A stretch of 16,564 nucleotides of DNA from UBA2020 sp964551435. Its GTDB lineage: Bacteria; Pseudomonadota; Alphaproteobacteria; Micavibrionales; UBA2020. Shown piece after piece: positions 1-7,914 of this stretch. The number at the start of each line of letters is the position of its first letter. Within the stretch, counting starts at the first letter, position 1. The notes under the pieces were generated by a model. It saw only the letters and a list, made by a program, of their open reading frames with translations, made no database searches and was not told the origin of the DNA. A program made the translations under genes and the position numbers. The stretch lies in the NCBI GenBank assembly GCA_964551435.1, contig CAZKBS010000031.1, forward strand, positions 1-16,564. Reading direction: 5' to 3'.

Positions 1-1852
<1,852 letters not shown>

Positions 1853-1894
1853 TGTGTGTGTGCCCGTATTTTCTTGTACGTTGCTCAGCGAAAC

Positions 1895-2033
1895 CGGAGG
1901 GAACCTCCGAAACCCGAAGCGGATACCAATTCAACCGAATAACCGCTTCGTTAAATTTTTTAGTCTGTAGTCCGATATCTTCAGCAAAACAAAAGGGCGA
2001 TGTGATCGCGGTATTTTGCGCGGCCGTGGCCGC
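1895..2033 (-). promoter_or_regulatory. Structured rplL-rpoB intergenic segment with three inverted repeats
   Basis: Three perfect inverted repeats lie in the leader of rpoB: CGGAGG/CCTCCG (1895-1900 with 1904-1909), CGAAGCGG/CCGCTTCG (1915-1922 with 1943-1950) and GCGGCC/GGCCGC (2020-2025 with 2028-2033). In E. coli the rplL-rpoB gap carries a partial terminator and an RNase III site that set RpoB levels. A similar processing or attenuation role here is inferred from position only. Confidence 0.5.
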
Positions 2034-2065
2034 AGGGCTTTTGCTTTGCTCAAGATAGCAGAAGG

Positions 2066-2091
2066 GGCGGCAGGAAAAATTCCCTGCCGCC
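2066..2091 (-). terminator. Hairpin just after rplL, probable attenuator
   Basis: GGCGGCAGG (minus strand, 2083-2091) pairs perfectly with CCTGCCGCC (2066-2074) around an 8-base AT-rich loop, 45 bases after the rplL stop. No run of U follows on the minus strand, so it is not a textbook intrinsic terminator. A pause, partial-termination or RNase III hairpin that lowers transcription into rpoB relative to the ribosomal genes fits the location. Confidence 0.5.
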
Positions 2092-2135
2092 ACGCTTCAT
2101 GCAGCTTGTGCGTGTGAAGAAATCACGATCAGTGA

Positions 2136-2504
2136 TTACTTCAGCTCGACTTTCGCGCCGACTTCTTCGAGCTTCTTCTTCAGCTCGTCAGCTTCGGCTT
2201 TGGTCGCACCTTGCTTCAGGGGCTTCGGCGCGCCTTCAACGAGGTCTTTCGCTTCTTTCAGGCCCAGGCCCGTGATTTCGCGAACGATCTTGATGACTTC
2301 GATCTTCTTGTCGCCAGCAGCAGCCAGGACAACGTCGAATTCGGTTTTCGCTTCAGCAGCAGGAGCCGCGCCGCCAACAGCAGCAACAGCAACGGGAGCA
2401 GCAGCGGAAACGCCCCACTTCTCTTCGAGCATTTTGGACAGCTCAGCAGCTTCCAGAACGGTGAGTTTCGAGAGGTCTTCTACGAGTTTAGCCAAATCAG
2501 CCAT
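2136..2504 (-). CDS. rplL: 50S ribosomal protein L7/L12
   Basis: L7/L12 is the acidic stalk protein of the large subunit, which recruits translation factors and binds as dimers to L10. The 122-residue length matches the family. The N-terminal dimerisation helices (about residues 1-35, MADLAKLVEDLSKLTVLEAA) are followed by an Ala/Pro/Val hinge (about 36-52). The C-terminal factor-binding domain starts at EFDVVLAAAGDKKIEVIKIV and contains the conserved GLGLKEAKDLVEGAPK loop. A strong AAGGAG ribosome site lies at 2513-2518, eight bases before the ATG, in keeping with the need for several copies per ribosome. It lies 71 bases downstream of rplJ in the same transcription unit. Confidence 0.99.
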   Translation of the reverse strand: MADLAKLVEDLSKLTVLEAAELSKMLEEKWGVSAAAPVAVAAVGGAAPAAEAKTEFDVVLAAAGDKKIEVIKIVREITGLGLKEAKDLVEGAPKPLKQGATKAEADELKKKLEEVGAKVELK

Positions 2505-2575
2505 TTTTAGTTCTCCTTAAAGGGTTTTGTATCTTAAGTACCGTTTGTGTTTAGGGTATCCGAAGCGACTGTTTA

Positions 2576-3085
2576 TCAACCTTTGTCGGCATACGCCTTG
2601 AGGACACGGGCCAGCTGCGAAGCAGGCGCTTGCGACATCGTTGCAAGGCGGGTTGCGGGCGTTTGGAAGAGCGCCAGCAGCGTTGCACGCATTTCATCAA
2701 GCGACGGCAGTTTCGACAGCGCATCCACACCCGCAAAGTCGAGGACTTTGTCACCGAGCGCGCCGCCAACAATGATCAGCTTGTCATTGGTTTTGGCAAA
2801 CGTCGCGGCGATTTTGGCGGCTGCAACCGGATCTTTCGAGGTTGCAAGGCCAACCGGGCCTTTCAGCATGGGGCCGATACCTTCAAAGCGCGTACCTTTC
2901 AAAGCCCGCAAAACGAGGCGGTTTTTGGATACTTTGAAACTGACGCCCGCATTGCGCATTTGGACGCGCAGTTCAGATGCCTGCGCCGCCGTCAGACCCG
3001 CATTCTGGGTGATGACGATGGATTCGGCCTCTGTCAGCGTTTCCTGCAGCTGGGCAACAGCTTCTGCTTTTTGTGTACGATCCAC
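2576..3085 (-). CDS. rplJ: 50S ribosomal protein L10 (GTG start)
   Basis: L10 anchors the L7/L12 dimers to 23S rRNA and, as the L10-L12 complex, represses translation of its own mRNA in bacteria where this has been studied. The 169-residue protein has the family pattern: an N-terminal RNA-binding domain with KAEAVAQLQETLTEAESIV, then FKVSKNRLVLRAL, a GPMLKGPVGLA segment, and a C-terminal helix (LARVLKAYADKG) that carries L7/L12. The start codon is GTG (3083-3085), preceded at 6 bases by GGAG. That ribosome site and the first bases of the start codon lie inside a small perfect inverted repeat. A 293-base structured leader separates it from rplA. Confidence 0.99.
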   Translation of the reverse strand: MDRTQKAEAVAQLQETLTEAESIVITQNAGLTAAQASELRVQMRNAGVSFKVSKNRLVLRALKGTRFEGIGPMLKGPVGLATSKDPVAAAKIAATFAKTNDKLIIVGGALGDKVLDFAGVDALSKLPSLDEMRATLLALFQTPATRLATMSQAPASQLARVLKAYADKG

Positions 3086-3097
3086 GGAGTTCTCCGT
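3084..3097 (-). promoter_or_regulatory. Inverted repeat that covers the rplJ ribosome site and start codon
   Basis: On the minus strand ACGGAG-AA-CTCCGT is a perfect inverted repeat, foldable as a 5-bp stem with a GAAC loop. The 5' arm holds the GGAG ribosome site and the last bases of the 3' arm run into the GTG start codon. Folding would hide the initiation site, so it could be the translational gate for L10/L12 synthesis. The stem is short, and the role is inferred. Confidence 0.5.
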
Positions 3098-3155
3098 CTG
3101 TTAGTTATGGCGAGCTTGTCCGGTGAGGGAGCAAACACAGCCGGGATTGCACGAA

Positions 3156-3195
3156 GAATGCCGCATAGTGCCAAGTTCAAGTGCGCGCGGCATTC
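3156..3195 (-). promoter_or_regulatory. 9-bp inverted repeat in the rplJ leader
   Basis: GAATGCCGC (3156-3164) and GCGGCATTC (3187-3195) are perfect reverse complements separated by 22 bases. The loop holds the self-complementary CTTGAACTTG region. It sits about 70 bases before the rplJ start, between the GCAA-hairpin domain and the ribosome site, and is probably part of the same regulatory leader. Confidence 0.5.
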
Positions 3196-3269
3196 CGCTG
3201 GTAGTTCCGTCCCGAAGCTCAAGCCCTAACATTCTCTGTTAAATTCTTGTCGACTTCGTCTGTACAGGC

Positions 3270-3373
3270 CCGGTTACATCTTGCGATGGTTTCCGATTTA
3301 GCCCCTTGCGGGGACCGGTAGTCTCGGACGGCAGTTCACCCCGTCCCGCCCGTTTGCACGGACAGGACGGGGT
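3270..3373 (-). ncRNA. Candidate L10 (rplJ) leader RNA with three GCAA-capped hairpins
   Basis: Starting five bases after the rplA stop, the minus-strand RNA can form ACCCCGTCC/GGACGGGGT (3365-3373 with 3338-3346). This encloses CCGT-GCAA-ACGG (3350-3361). Further on, CCGGT/ACCGG (3314-3318 with 3270-3274) encloses CCCC-GCAA-GGGG (3302-3313) and CATC-GCAA-GATG (3277-3288). All three small loops are the GNRA tetraloop GCAA. An alternative stem GGACGG/CCGTCC (3341-3346 with 3326-3331) competes with the first. L10 leaders that bind the L10-L12 complex are known in this position in several bacterial groups. Assignment to that class rests on position and fold, not on a model match. Confidence 0.6.
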
Positions 3374-3378
3374 ATCTC

Positions 3379-4110
3379 TTAGGCGGCTTTGGTCAGGCTG
3401 GAGAGATCCAGTTTCAGACCGGGGCCCATCGTGGAGCTCAGCGACGCTTTCTTCAGGTAGTTACCTTTGGAAGAAGCGGGCTTCGCTTTCACAACCGCAT
3501 CCATCAGGGCGCGGATGTTTTCAACGATTTGTTTCGCATCAAAGCTGGCCTTGCCCACGCCGACGTGAACGATCCCCTCTTTCTGCGCGCGGTATTCAAC
3601 GGAGCCGCCCTTCGCTGCTTTCACAGCGGCGGTAACGTCCATCGTAACCGTGCCCAGTTTCGGGTTCGGCATCAAGCCTTTGGGGCCGAGGATCTGGCCG
3701 AGCTTACCGACAACGCCCATCATGTCCGGCGTCGCGATGACGCGCTCGAAAGGCATATCGCCTTTCTGGATCATGGCAGCGAGGTCTTCGTCACCAACGA
3801 CATCCGCACCGGCTTTTTTCGCTTCTTCGGCTTTGGGGCCTTTTGCGAAAACAGCTACGCGGATGGTTTTACCCGTACCGTGCGGCAGCACGACCATGCC
3901 GCGGACGTTTTGGTCCGACTGCTTGGTATCGATGCCGAGGTTGACGGCCAGTTCAATGGTTTCATCGAATTTCGCGGTCGCGTTCTTTTTCAGGAACGCA
4001 ACGGCATCTTCCAGCGACCAGACTTTGGTCGGGTCGAGCTGCTCGCGCACGGCGCGCAGGCGTTTCGGGAATTTCGATTTCTGAGCGGTTTTGGTTTCTT
4101 TTTTAGCCAT
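3379..4110 (-). CDS. rplA: 50S ribosomal protein L1
   Basis: L1 forms the mobile L1 stalk at the ribosomal E site and in many bacteria represses the rplK-rplA mRNA. The 243-residue sequence is full length. It carries the family signatures DETIELAVNLGID, VRGMVVLPHGTGK, the DMPFERVIATPDMM segment, the L1 motif LGQILGPKGLMPNPKLGTVT and a terminal SSTMGPGLKLDLSSL. A short Lys-rich N-terminus (MAKKETKTAQKSKFPKR) precedes the domain. The ATG lies four bases after the rplK stop, and its GGAGGG ribosome site (4119-4124) is inside the last codons of rplK, which points to translational coupling. Confidence 0.99.
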   Translation of the reverse strand: MAKKETKTAQKSKFPKRLRAVREQLDPTKVWSLEDAVAFLKKNATAKFDETIELAVNLGIDTKQSDQNVRGMVVLPHGTGKTIRVAVFAKGPKAEEAKKAGADVVGDEDLAAMIQKGDMPFERVIATPDMMGVVGKLGQILGPKGLMPNPKLGTVTMDVTAAVKAAKGGSVEYRAQKEGIVHVGVGKASFDAKQIVENIRALMDAVVKAKPASSKGNYLKKASLSSTMGPGLKLDLSSLTKAA

Positions 4111-4114
4111 GATA

Positions 4115-4549
4115 TCAGCCCTCCACCACTTCGATGCCCATGGAGCGCGCGGTACCAGCGATGGATTTCATCGCGGCTTCGACGGACGCTGCGTTCATGT
4201 CTTTCAGTTTCGCCGTCGCGATTTCACGAACCTGTGCGGTCGTTACTTTGCCAACCGGCGCATCTTTACCCGTGGTGCCCGAACCTTTTTCAAGTTTCGC
4301 AGCCTTGACGAGGTAGTAGCTTGCCGGCGGGGTTTTCATGACGAAGGTAAAAGAACGGTCAGAGTAAACCGTGATCACGCAGGGAATCGGCATGCCGGGT
4401 TCCATGCCCTGAGTCTGGGCGTTAAAACCTTTGCAGAATTCCATGATGTTGACGCCAGCCTGGCCAAGAGCCGGACCAATCGGCGGAGAGGGGTTGGCTT
4501 TACCAGCCGGAACGACCAGCTTGATATAGCCTTGGATTTTTTTTGCCAT
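4115..4549 (-). CDS. rplK: 50S ribosomal protein L11
   Basis: L11 binds the GTPase-associated centre of 23S rRNA and contacts translation factors and the stringent-response machinery. The 144-residue length is standard. The N-terminal domain has the Pro-rich PAGKANPSPPIGPALGQAGV linker-helix segment and NIMEFCKGFNAQT. The C-terminal rRNA-binding domain has VREIATAKLKDMNA and the final IAGTARSMGIEV. AAGGA at 4558-4562 is the ribosome site. A promoter with its -10 about 115 bases upstream makes this the first gene of a rplKAJL-rpoB unit rather than a simple continuation from nusG. Confidence 0.99.
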   Translation of the reverse strand: MAKKIQGYIKLVVPAGKANPSPPIGPALGQAGVNIMEFCKGFNAQTQGMEPGMPIPCVITVYSDRSFTFVMKTPPASYYLVKAAKLEKGSGTTGKDAPVGKVTTAQVREIATAKLKDMNAASVEAAMKSIAGTARSMGIEVVEG

Positions 4550-4664
4550 TGTATATATCCTTTAGGTTTCAAAGGGTTGTGGTGCGGCTGCCCGTGGACT
4601 TTACAAGCGTGGCCTCCCACAAATCATACCGACGAAACCCATTTCGGGCTTTCATCGGCGCGCC

Positions 4665-4692
4665 AATATACCGCCGAATCCCTGAATTGCAA
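4665..4692 (-). promoter_or_regulatory. Promoter of the rplK-rplA-rplJ-rplL-rpoB unit
   Basis: On the minus strand TTGCAA (4687-4692) is spaced 16 bases from TATATT (4665-4670). Upstream of the -35 lies a long A/T tract (4693-4718) that resembles the UP elements of strong rRNA and ribosomal-protein promoters. The predicted start leaves a leader of about 108 bases before rplK. Confidence 0.7.
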
Positions 4693-4728
4693 GAAAAAAA
4701 GCTTTTTTTATCGAAAAAAGCCGCGGCT
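4693..4728 (-). terminator. Terminator between the TerC-family gene and rplK
   Basis: Reading on the minus strand, a short GC palindrome AGCCGCGGCT (4719-4728) runs into T5. A second, AT-rich hairpin GCTTTTTT/AAAAAAGC follows and ends in a run of seven T. Two consecutive hairpin-plus-T elements suggest that transcription from the upstream gene stops here. The same A/T tract abuts the rplK -35 box. Confidence 0.55.
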
Positions 4729-4846
4729 CTGCTCGCCCGCCGCCCTTGCACCGCCGCGAATGGCCGGAAACGGGCGGAAACGGCGGCTCGCTACCCAAGC
4801 GCGCACGAAAGATTCGCGCCTTATGAAAAGCGCACTTTCTGCGGCA

Positions 4847-6439
4847 TCAGGCGCTGGCGTCGTCTTCGGCGTCGTCGGTGATTTTGACAGCACGGACTTT
4901 GTCGATGCGGCGGCCGTCCATTTTCTCGACATGCAGCGCATAGCCGCACCACGGCATGCTATCGCCCTGCTGCGGGAAACGGCCCAGTTCATGCAGCACC
5001 AACCCCGCGATGGTGGCGAAGCGCCCGTCGGGTTCGTAATCCACGTTCAGGCGCGTGCGCACGTCGTAAATCGACGTCATGCCGTCAATCAGATAGCTGC
5101 CATCTTCCTGCGGCGCCATCAGCTGTTCGTCGGGCGCATCCATATCGGGGAATTCGCCCGCGATGGCTTCGAGCAGATCGACGTGCGTGACCACGCCCTC
5201 GACGCTGCCGAATTCATCAATCACGACGGCGATTTCGACGGGCTGCTTGCGGAAGATTTCGAGAAGTTCCAGCACCGACGTGCGTTTTTGCACCAACAGC
5301 GGTTCGTGCAGGATTTTCGATGTCAGCGCATGGTTGTCGGTGTTCAGGCAGGCGACCAGAAAATCGTCACGGCGCAGGATACCCATGACGTTGTCCATCT
5401 CGCCGTCCGCAACCAGAATGTGCGAGCGGTTCATGGCCTTGACCTCGGCAAAGATTTCCTCGGTCGTATCCTGAATATCGATGTATTCAAGTTCGATGCG
5501 CGGGGTCATGATGGTATGCACGGGCCGCGCCGACAGGTTCAAAACACCGCGCAGCAAGTCTTTTTCCGCATCGGACAATACGCTGGTCTTGCCGGCTTCC
5601 TGCAAAAGCACGCCGGCTTCCTGCATGTCGCCGGGGCCGCTTTCCGCAGGCTTCGCCCCCAGAAGGCGCAGGATGGCATCCGCCGTGCGGGCCTTGACGT
5701 TGGTGTCTTCCTTGACGCGTTTTTTCAAACGCGCCTGCGCGAACTGGTTGATCGCCTCGATACCGACGGAGAAGCCGATCGCCGCATACAGATACCCTTT
5801 GGGGATTGTCGCGCCGAGACCTTCGGCCACCAGCGCAAAACCGACCATCAGCAGGAAGCCCAGACACAGCATTACCACCGTCGGGTGCGCGTTCACGAAA
5901 TTCGACAGCGGGCGCGCGGTCAAAATCATGATTACCATCGCAATCGCCACGGCCAGCACCATCATCGACAGGTGGTCGGTCATGCCAACCGCCGTAATCA
6001 CGCTGTCGAGCGAGAACACGGCATCCAGCACCAGAATTTGCGCAATCACCATCCAGAATTTGGCTTTATAGCGGCTGCCGCTTTCTTTGTAGCCCCTGCC
6101 CTCCAGCCGGCCGTGGATTTCCATCGTGGCCTTGAACAGCAGGAACAAACCGCCGCCCAGCAAAATAAGGTCGCGCCCCGAAAACGAATGTTCGCCGACA
6201 TGGAATATGGGGACGGTCAGCTTGACCATCCACGAAATGGCCATCAGCAGCAGCACGCGCATGATCAGCGCAAGCGCAAGACCCAGCGTGCGGGCCTTGT
6301 CGCGCTGACGGGCGGGGAGTTTGTCCGCGAGAATGGCGATGAAAACAAGGTTGTCGATGCCAAGGACAAGCTCGAGAAGTACGAGCGTCAGAAAGCCTGC
6401 CCAGGCCGTAGGTTCAAGAACCCATGCGAAATCTAACAT
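4847..6439 (-). CDS. TerC-family membrane protein with CBS pair and CorC/HlyC domain (YoaE/YegH type)
   Basis: This is a full-length inner-membrane protein of 530 residues with the YoaE/YegH (UPF0053) architecture. The TerC domain (about 1-215) has several hydrophobic helices and the paired acidic motifs ELVLGIDNLVF (E23, D29, N30) and LVLDAVFSLDSVITA (D139, D145), thought to take part in metal-ion handling. A cytoplasmic linker precedes a CBS pair that begins at VHTIMTPRIELEYID and includes EIAVVIDEFGSVEGVVTHVDLLEAI. A CorC/HlyC domain follows (about 440-520, DGRFATIAGLVLHELGR). Related proteins are linked to metal resistance or metalation of exported enzymes; the substrate is not known here. 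It lies 47 bases after nusG, probably on the same transcript, and interrupts the usual nusG-rplK order. The ribosome site is weak. Confidence 0.92.
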   Translation of the reverse strand: MLDFAWVLEPTAWAGFLTLVLLELVLGIDNLVFIAILADKLPARQRDKARTLGLALALIMRVLLLMAISWMVKLTVPIFHVGEHSFSGRDLILLGGGLFLLFKATMEIHGRLEGRGYKESGSRYKAKFWMVIAQILVLDAVFSLDSVITAVGMTDHLSMMVLAVAIAMVIMILTARPLSNFVNAHPTVVMLCLGFLLMVGFALVAEGLGATIPKGYLYAAIGFSVGIEAINQFAQARLKKRVKEDTNVKARTADAILRLLGAKPAESGPGDMQEAGVLLQEAGKTSVLSDAEKDLLRGVLNLSARPVHTIMTPRIELEYIDIQDTTEEIFAEVKAMNRSHILVADGEMDNVMGILRRDDFLVACLNTDNHALTSKILHEPLLVQKRTSVLELLEIFRKQPVEIAVVIDEFGSVEGVVTHVDLLEAIAGEFPDMDAPDEQLMAPQEDGSYLIDGMTSIYDVRTRLNVDYEPDGRFATIAGLVLHELGRFPQQGDSMPWCGYALHVEKMDGRRIDKVRAVKITDDAEDDASA

Positions 6440-6446
6440 TTCATAC

Positions 6447-6468
6447 GGCTTTCATTTAGGTGAAAGCC
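6447..6468 (-). promoter_or_regulatory. 8-bp hairpin between nusG and the TerC-family gene
   Basis: GGCTTTCA (6447-6454) and TGAAAGCC (6461-6468) form a perfect 8-bp stem with a 6-base loop, starting 8 bases before the downstream ATG and 18 bases after the nusG stop. No U-run follows, so it may be an attenuating or mRNA-stabilising hairpin that sets how much of the tRNA-secE-nusG transcript reaches the membrane-protein gene. Confidence 0.45.
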
Positions 6469-6486
6469 TTATCGCCTTCCGTTTTG

Positions 6487-7020
6487 TTAAACTTTTTCGA
6501 CCTGACTGAAATCCAGCTCCACAGGGGTGGAACGGCCGAAGATAGAGACAAGAACTTTAAGACGGGATTTGCCTTCATCCACTTCCTCAACCGTACCGTT
6601 GAAGGAATTGAAGGGGCCGTCGCAAACCTTGACCTGCTCGCCGATGTCATAGGACACGGACGGACGCGGACGTTCAGCGCCATCGGTCATTTGCTTGATG
6701 AGGCGCTGCGCCTCGGTCTCGGAAATCGGCTGCGGCTTGGTGCCGGCAGCGCCGAGGAAGCCCGTGACCTTGGGTGTGTTTTTAACGAGGTGCCAGGCTT
6801 CGTCGTTCATGTCCATTTTGACAAGCACGTAGCCGGGGAAAAATTTACGCTCGGCGTTGACTTTCTGGCCGCGGCGCATCTCGACGACTTCTTCGGTCGG
6901 GACCATCACTTCCTCGATGGATTCAGCAAGGCCGCGTTTTTGCGCGGTTTCGAGGATGGAGGCGGCGACTTTCTTTTCGAAGCCGGAGTAAACATGCAGA
7001 ACGTACCAGCGCTTTGCCAT
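6487..7020 (-). CDS. nusG: Transcription termination/antitermination factor NusG
   Basis: NusG binds RNA polymerase during elongation, suppresses pausing and links it to Rho or the ribosome. The 177-residue protein has the NGN domain at the N-terminus (RWYVLHVYSGFEKKVAASI, then FFPGYVLVKMDMNDEAWHLV and TGFLGAAGTKPQPIS). The KOW domain is at the C-terminus (about 125-177: GEQVKVCDGPFNSFNGTVEE, LKVLVSIFGRSTPVELDF). Length and both domains are as in the family. AAGGA about 11 bases before the ATG is the likely ribosome site. It follows secE by 74 bases in the conserved secE-nusG pair. Confidence 0.99.
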   Translation of the reverse strand: MAKRWYVLHVYSGFEKKVAASILETAQKRGLAESIEEVMVPTEEVVEMRRGQKVNAERKFFPGYVLVKMDMNDEAWHLVKNTPKVTGFLGAAGTKPQPISETEAQRLIKQMTDGAERPRPSVSYDIGEQVKVCDGPFNSFNGTVEEVDEGKSRLKVLVSIFGRSTPVELDFSQVEKV

Positions 7021-7094
7021 GATGTGCGATATCCTTTAATTAAATCCCAGTGCGTTATTCGTGTAGCGTTATCTTCGGGCCTTGCAGGCGCCTA

Positions 7095-7289
7095 TCAACG
7101 GCCAAAGCCGAGGATGAATTCAACCGCGGAGGAAATCATCCAGTCCGCGAACATCAGCAGCAGCGAGAAGGCAACCACCATCAAAAACACAACGAAGGTC
7201 GTGGTCGTCGTTTCCTTGCGCGAAGGCCAGGTGACTTTCTGGGCTTCCTGTTTGACTTCACGCCCGAACTGAACGAGGTTTTTCGCCAT
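7095..7289 (-). CDS. secE: Preprotein translocase subunit SecE
   Basis: SecE clamps the SecY channel of the Sec translocon in the inner membrane. The 64-residue single-helix form is typical of alphaproteobacteria. The amphipathic stretch FGREVKQEAQKVTWPSRKET carries the conserved KVTWPS motif, followed by one membrane helix (about residues 31-53, TFVVFLMVVAFSLLLMFADW). It lies directly between tRNA-Trp and nusG, the usual order. The ribosome site is weak (AGGA about 12 bases upstream), and the leader contains two tandem GC-rich hairpins. Confidence 0.98.
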   Translation of the reverse strand: MAKNLVQFGREVKQEAQKVTWPSRKETTTTTFVVFLMVVAFSLLLMFADWMISSAVEFILGFGR

Positions 7290-7313
7290 GTTTCCGATAC
7301 ATCCTGTCTGCTC

Positions 7314-7346
7314 GCGCGGTATGCCGCGCCCCCCGCCTGTGCGGGG
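7314..7346 (-). promoter_or_regulatory. Two tandem GC hairpins between tRNA-Trp and secE
   Basis: GCGCGG-TATG-CCGCGC (7314-7329) and CCCCGC-CTGT-GCGGGG (7331-7346) are perfect 6-bp stems with 4-base loops, one base apart. They lie between the 3' end of the tRNA and secE. They could guide tRNA 3' trailer processing, protect the secE mRNA 5' end after tRNA release, or reduce read-through. No U-run follows either one. Confidence 0.5.
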
Positions 7347-7377
7347 CTTGTTGCTGTCGTCCGGCGCGGCGGAAGGA

Positions 7378-7453
7378 TGGCAGGAGCGGAGGGACTCGAA
7401 CCCACAACACCCGGTTTTGGAGACCGGTACTCTACCAATTGAGCTACGCTCCT
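7378..7453 (-). tRNA. tRNA-Trp (anticodon CCA)
   Basis: The 76-base gene has acceptor arms AGGAGCG and CGCTCCT, a D-arm with the GTAGCTCAATTGGTAGAG block, an anticodon stem CCGGT/ACCGG around CTCCAAA (CCA anticodon) and a T-arm with GGGTTCGAGTCCC. Discriminator G is followed by a genome-encoded CCA (7378-7380). It is the first gene of the tRNA-Trp-secE-nusG transcript, as in many proteobacteria. The tuf gene that often precedes it is absent. Confidence 0.97.
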
Positions 7454-7552
7454 AGAGCCTGTCCTTCATGCGCCGTTTTCCTCCCGCGACCCCTCGTTTC
7501 CGGAGGCCGGATTTGCGAGTTTTAATTATGCGGGGAGAATAACGATGGCAGA

Positions 7553-7581
7553 TATATAATCCCGCCCGGAATTTTTTGCAA
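7553..7581 (-). promoter_or_regulatory. Promoter of the tRNA-Trp-secE-nusG unit
   Basis: On the minus strand TTGCAA (7576-7581) is spaced 17 bases from TATATA (7553-7558), giving a leader of about 90 bases to the tRNA 5' end. T-rich blocks lie upstream. The -35 box is the same TTGCAA used at the rplK promoter. Confidence 0.65.
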
Positions 7582-7731
7582 AGGGAAAATACGCCCAATA
7601 AACAAAAAACCACCGCAAAAAACGGCCGCAAATGCCGCCCATGCACTCCTGTCCCGCCCCGCGCCGCGCCCGCGCGCCGGCCCGATGCAGGCGGCAAACC
7701 GGAGTCACCCGCCGCGCAGGCCTTGCACCGC

Positions 7732-7746
7732 AAAAAAAAAAAAAAA
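7732..7746. repeat. Homopolymer run of 15 A
   Basis: Fifteen consecutive A residues lie about 100 bases upstream of the plus-strand ORF at 7850. Runs of this length are prone to slippage, and within a promoter region could alter expression by changing spacing or curvature. They are also a common place for sequencing errors. Confidence 0.9.
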
Positions 7747-7778
7747 GATTTAAACTAAACCATTGAAATACATAAATT

Positions 7779-7816
7779 TACCTTGATTTTTTATATGTTT
7801 ATGAAAAATCAAGGTA
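7779..7816 (+). promoter_or_regulatory. 13-bp perfect inverted repeat before the 7850 ORF
   Basis: TACCTTGATTTTT (7779-7791) is the exact reverse complement of AAAAATCAAGGTA (7804-7816), with a 12-base AT-rich loop. The right arm runs into TAGAAT (7815-7820), the best -10-like box upstream of the 7850 ORF. It may be an operator overlapping the promoter or an RNA hairpin in the leader; no U-run follows it. Confidence 0.55.
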
Positions 7817-7849
7817 GAATTAATCATTCAATTTTAGGGAGTTTCAGAA

Positions 7850-7909
7850 ATGACCTCGTTTAAAGCCTTCGTTGCCGCTGGGGCCTTCGCGGCCGCCTGC
7901 CAGCTGTAA
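7850..7909 (+). CDS. 19-codon ORF with strong ribosome site, lipoprotein-signal-like leader peptide
   Basis: ATG at 7850 follows AGGGAG (7836-7841) by eight bases, the strongest ribosome site in this region. It encodes MTSFKAFVAAGAFAAACQL and stops at 7907-7909. The peptide resembles a lipoprotein signal with a Cys at 17 after Ala-Ala-Ala, so it may be an entericidin-like micro-lipoprotein. The downstream lipoprotein gene starts only five bases after the stop and has no ribosome site of its own, so this ORF may deliver ribosomes to it. It could also be the N-terminus of a once-single gene split by a frameshift. Confidence 0.5.
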   Translation: MTSFKAFVAAGAFAAACQL

Positions 7910-7914
7910 ACATC

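Larger units (their letters stand above)
7582..7849. other. Divergent non-coding region with A15 tract
   Basis: No credible gene is seen between the tRNA-Trp promoter and the 19-codon ORF at 7850. The left part (about 7600-7730) is very GC-rich with short Cys/Pro/Arg-heavy frames that lack ribosome sites. The right part (7732-7849) is strongly AT-rich, with a run of 15 A (7732-7746), a long inverted repeat and a good ribosome site just before 7850. Confidence 0.6.

Noticed and set aside
3034..3222. 62-codon minus-strand frame in the rplJ leader
   Set aside because: It crosses the rplJ start in another frame, has no ribosome site, and lies in a segment better explained as structured leader RNA.
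4091..6436. 781-codon plus-strand open frame
   Set aside because: It runs antisense across rplK and the TerC-family gene, both clearly real, and its product is His/Gln/Arg-biased with no domain.
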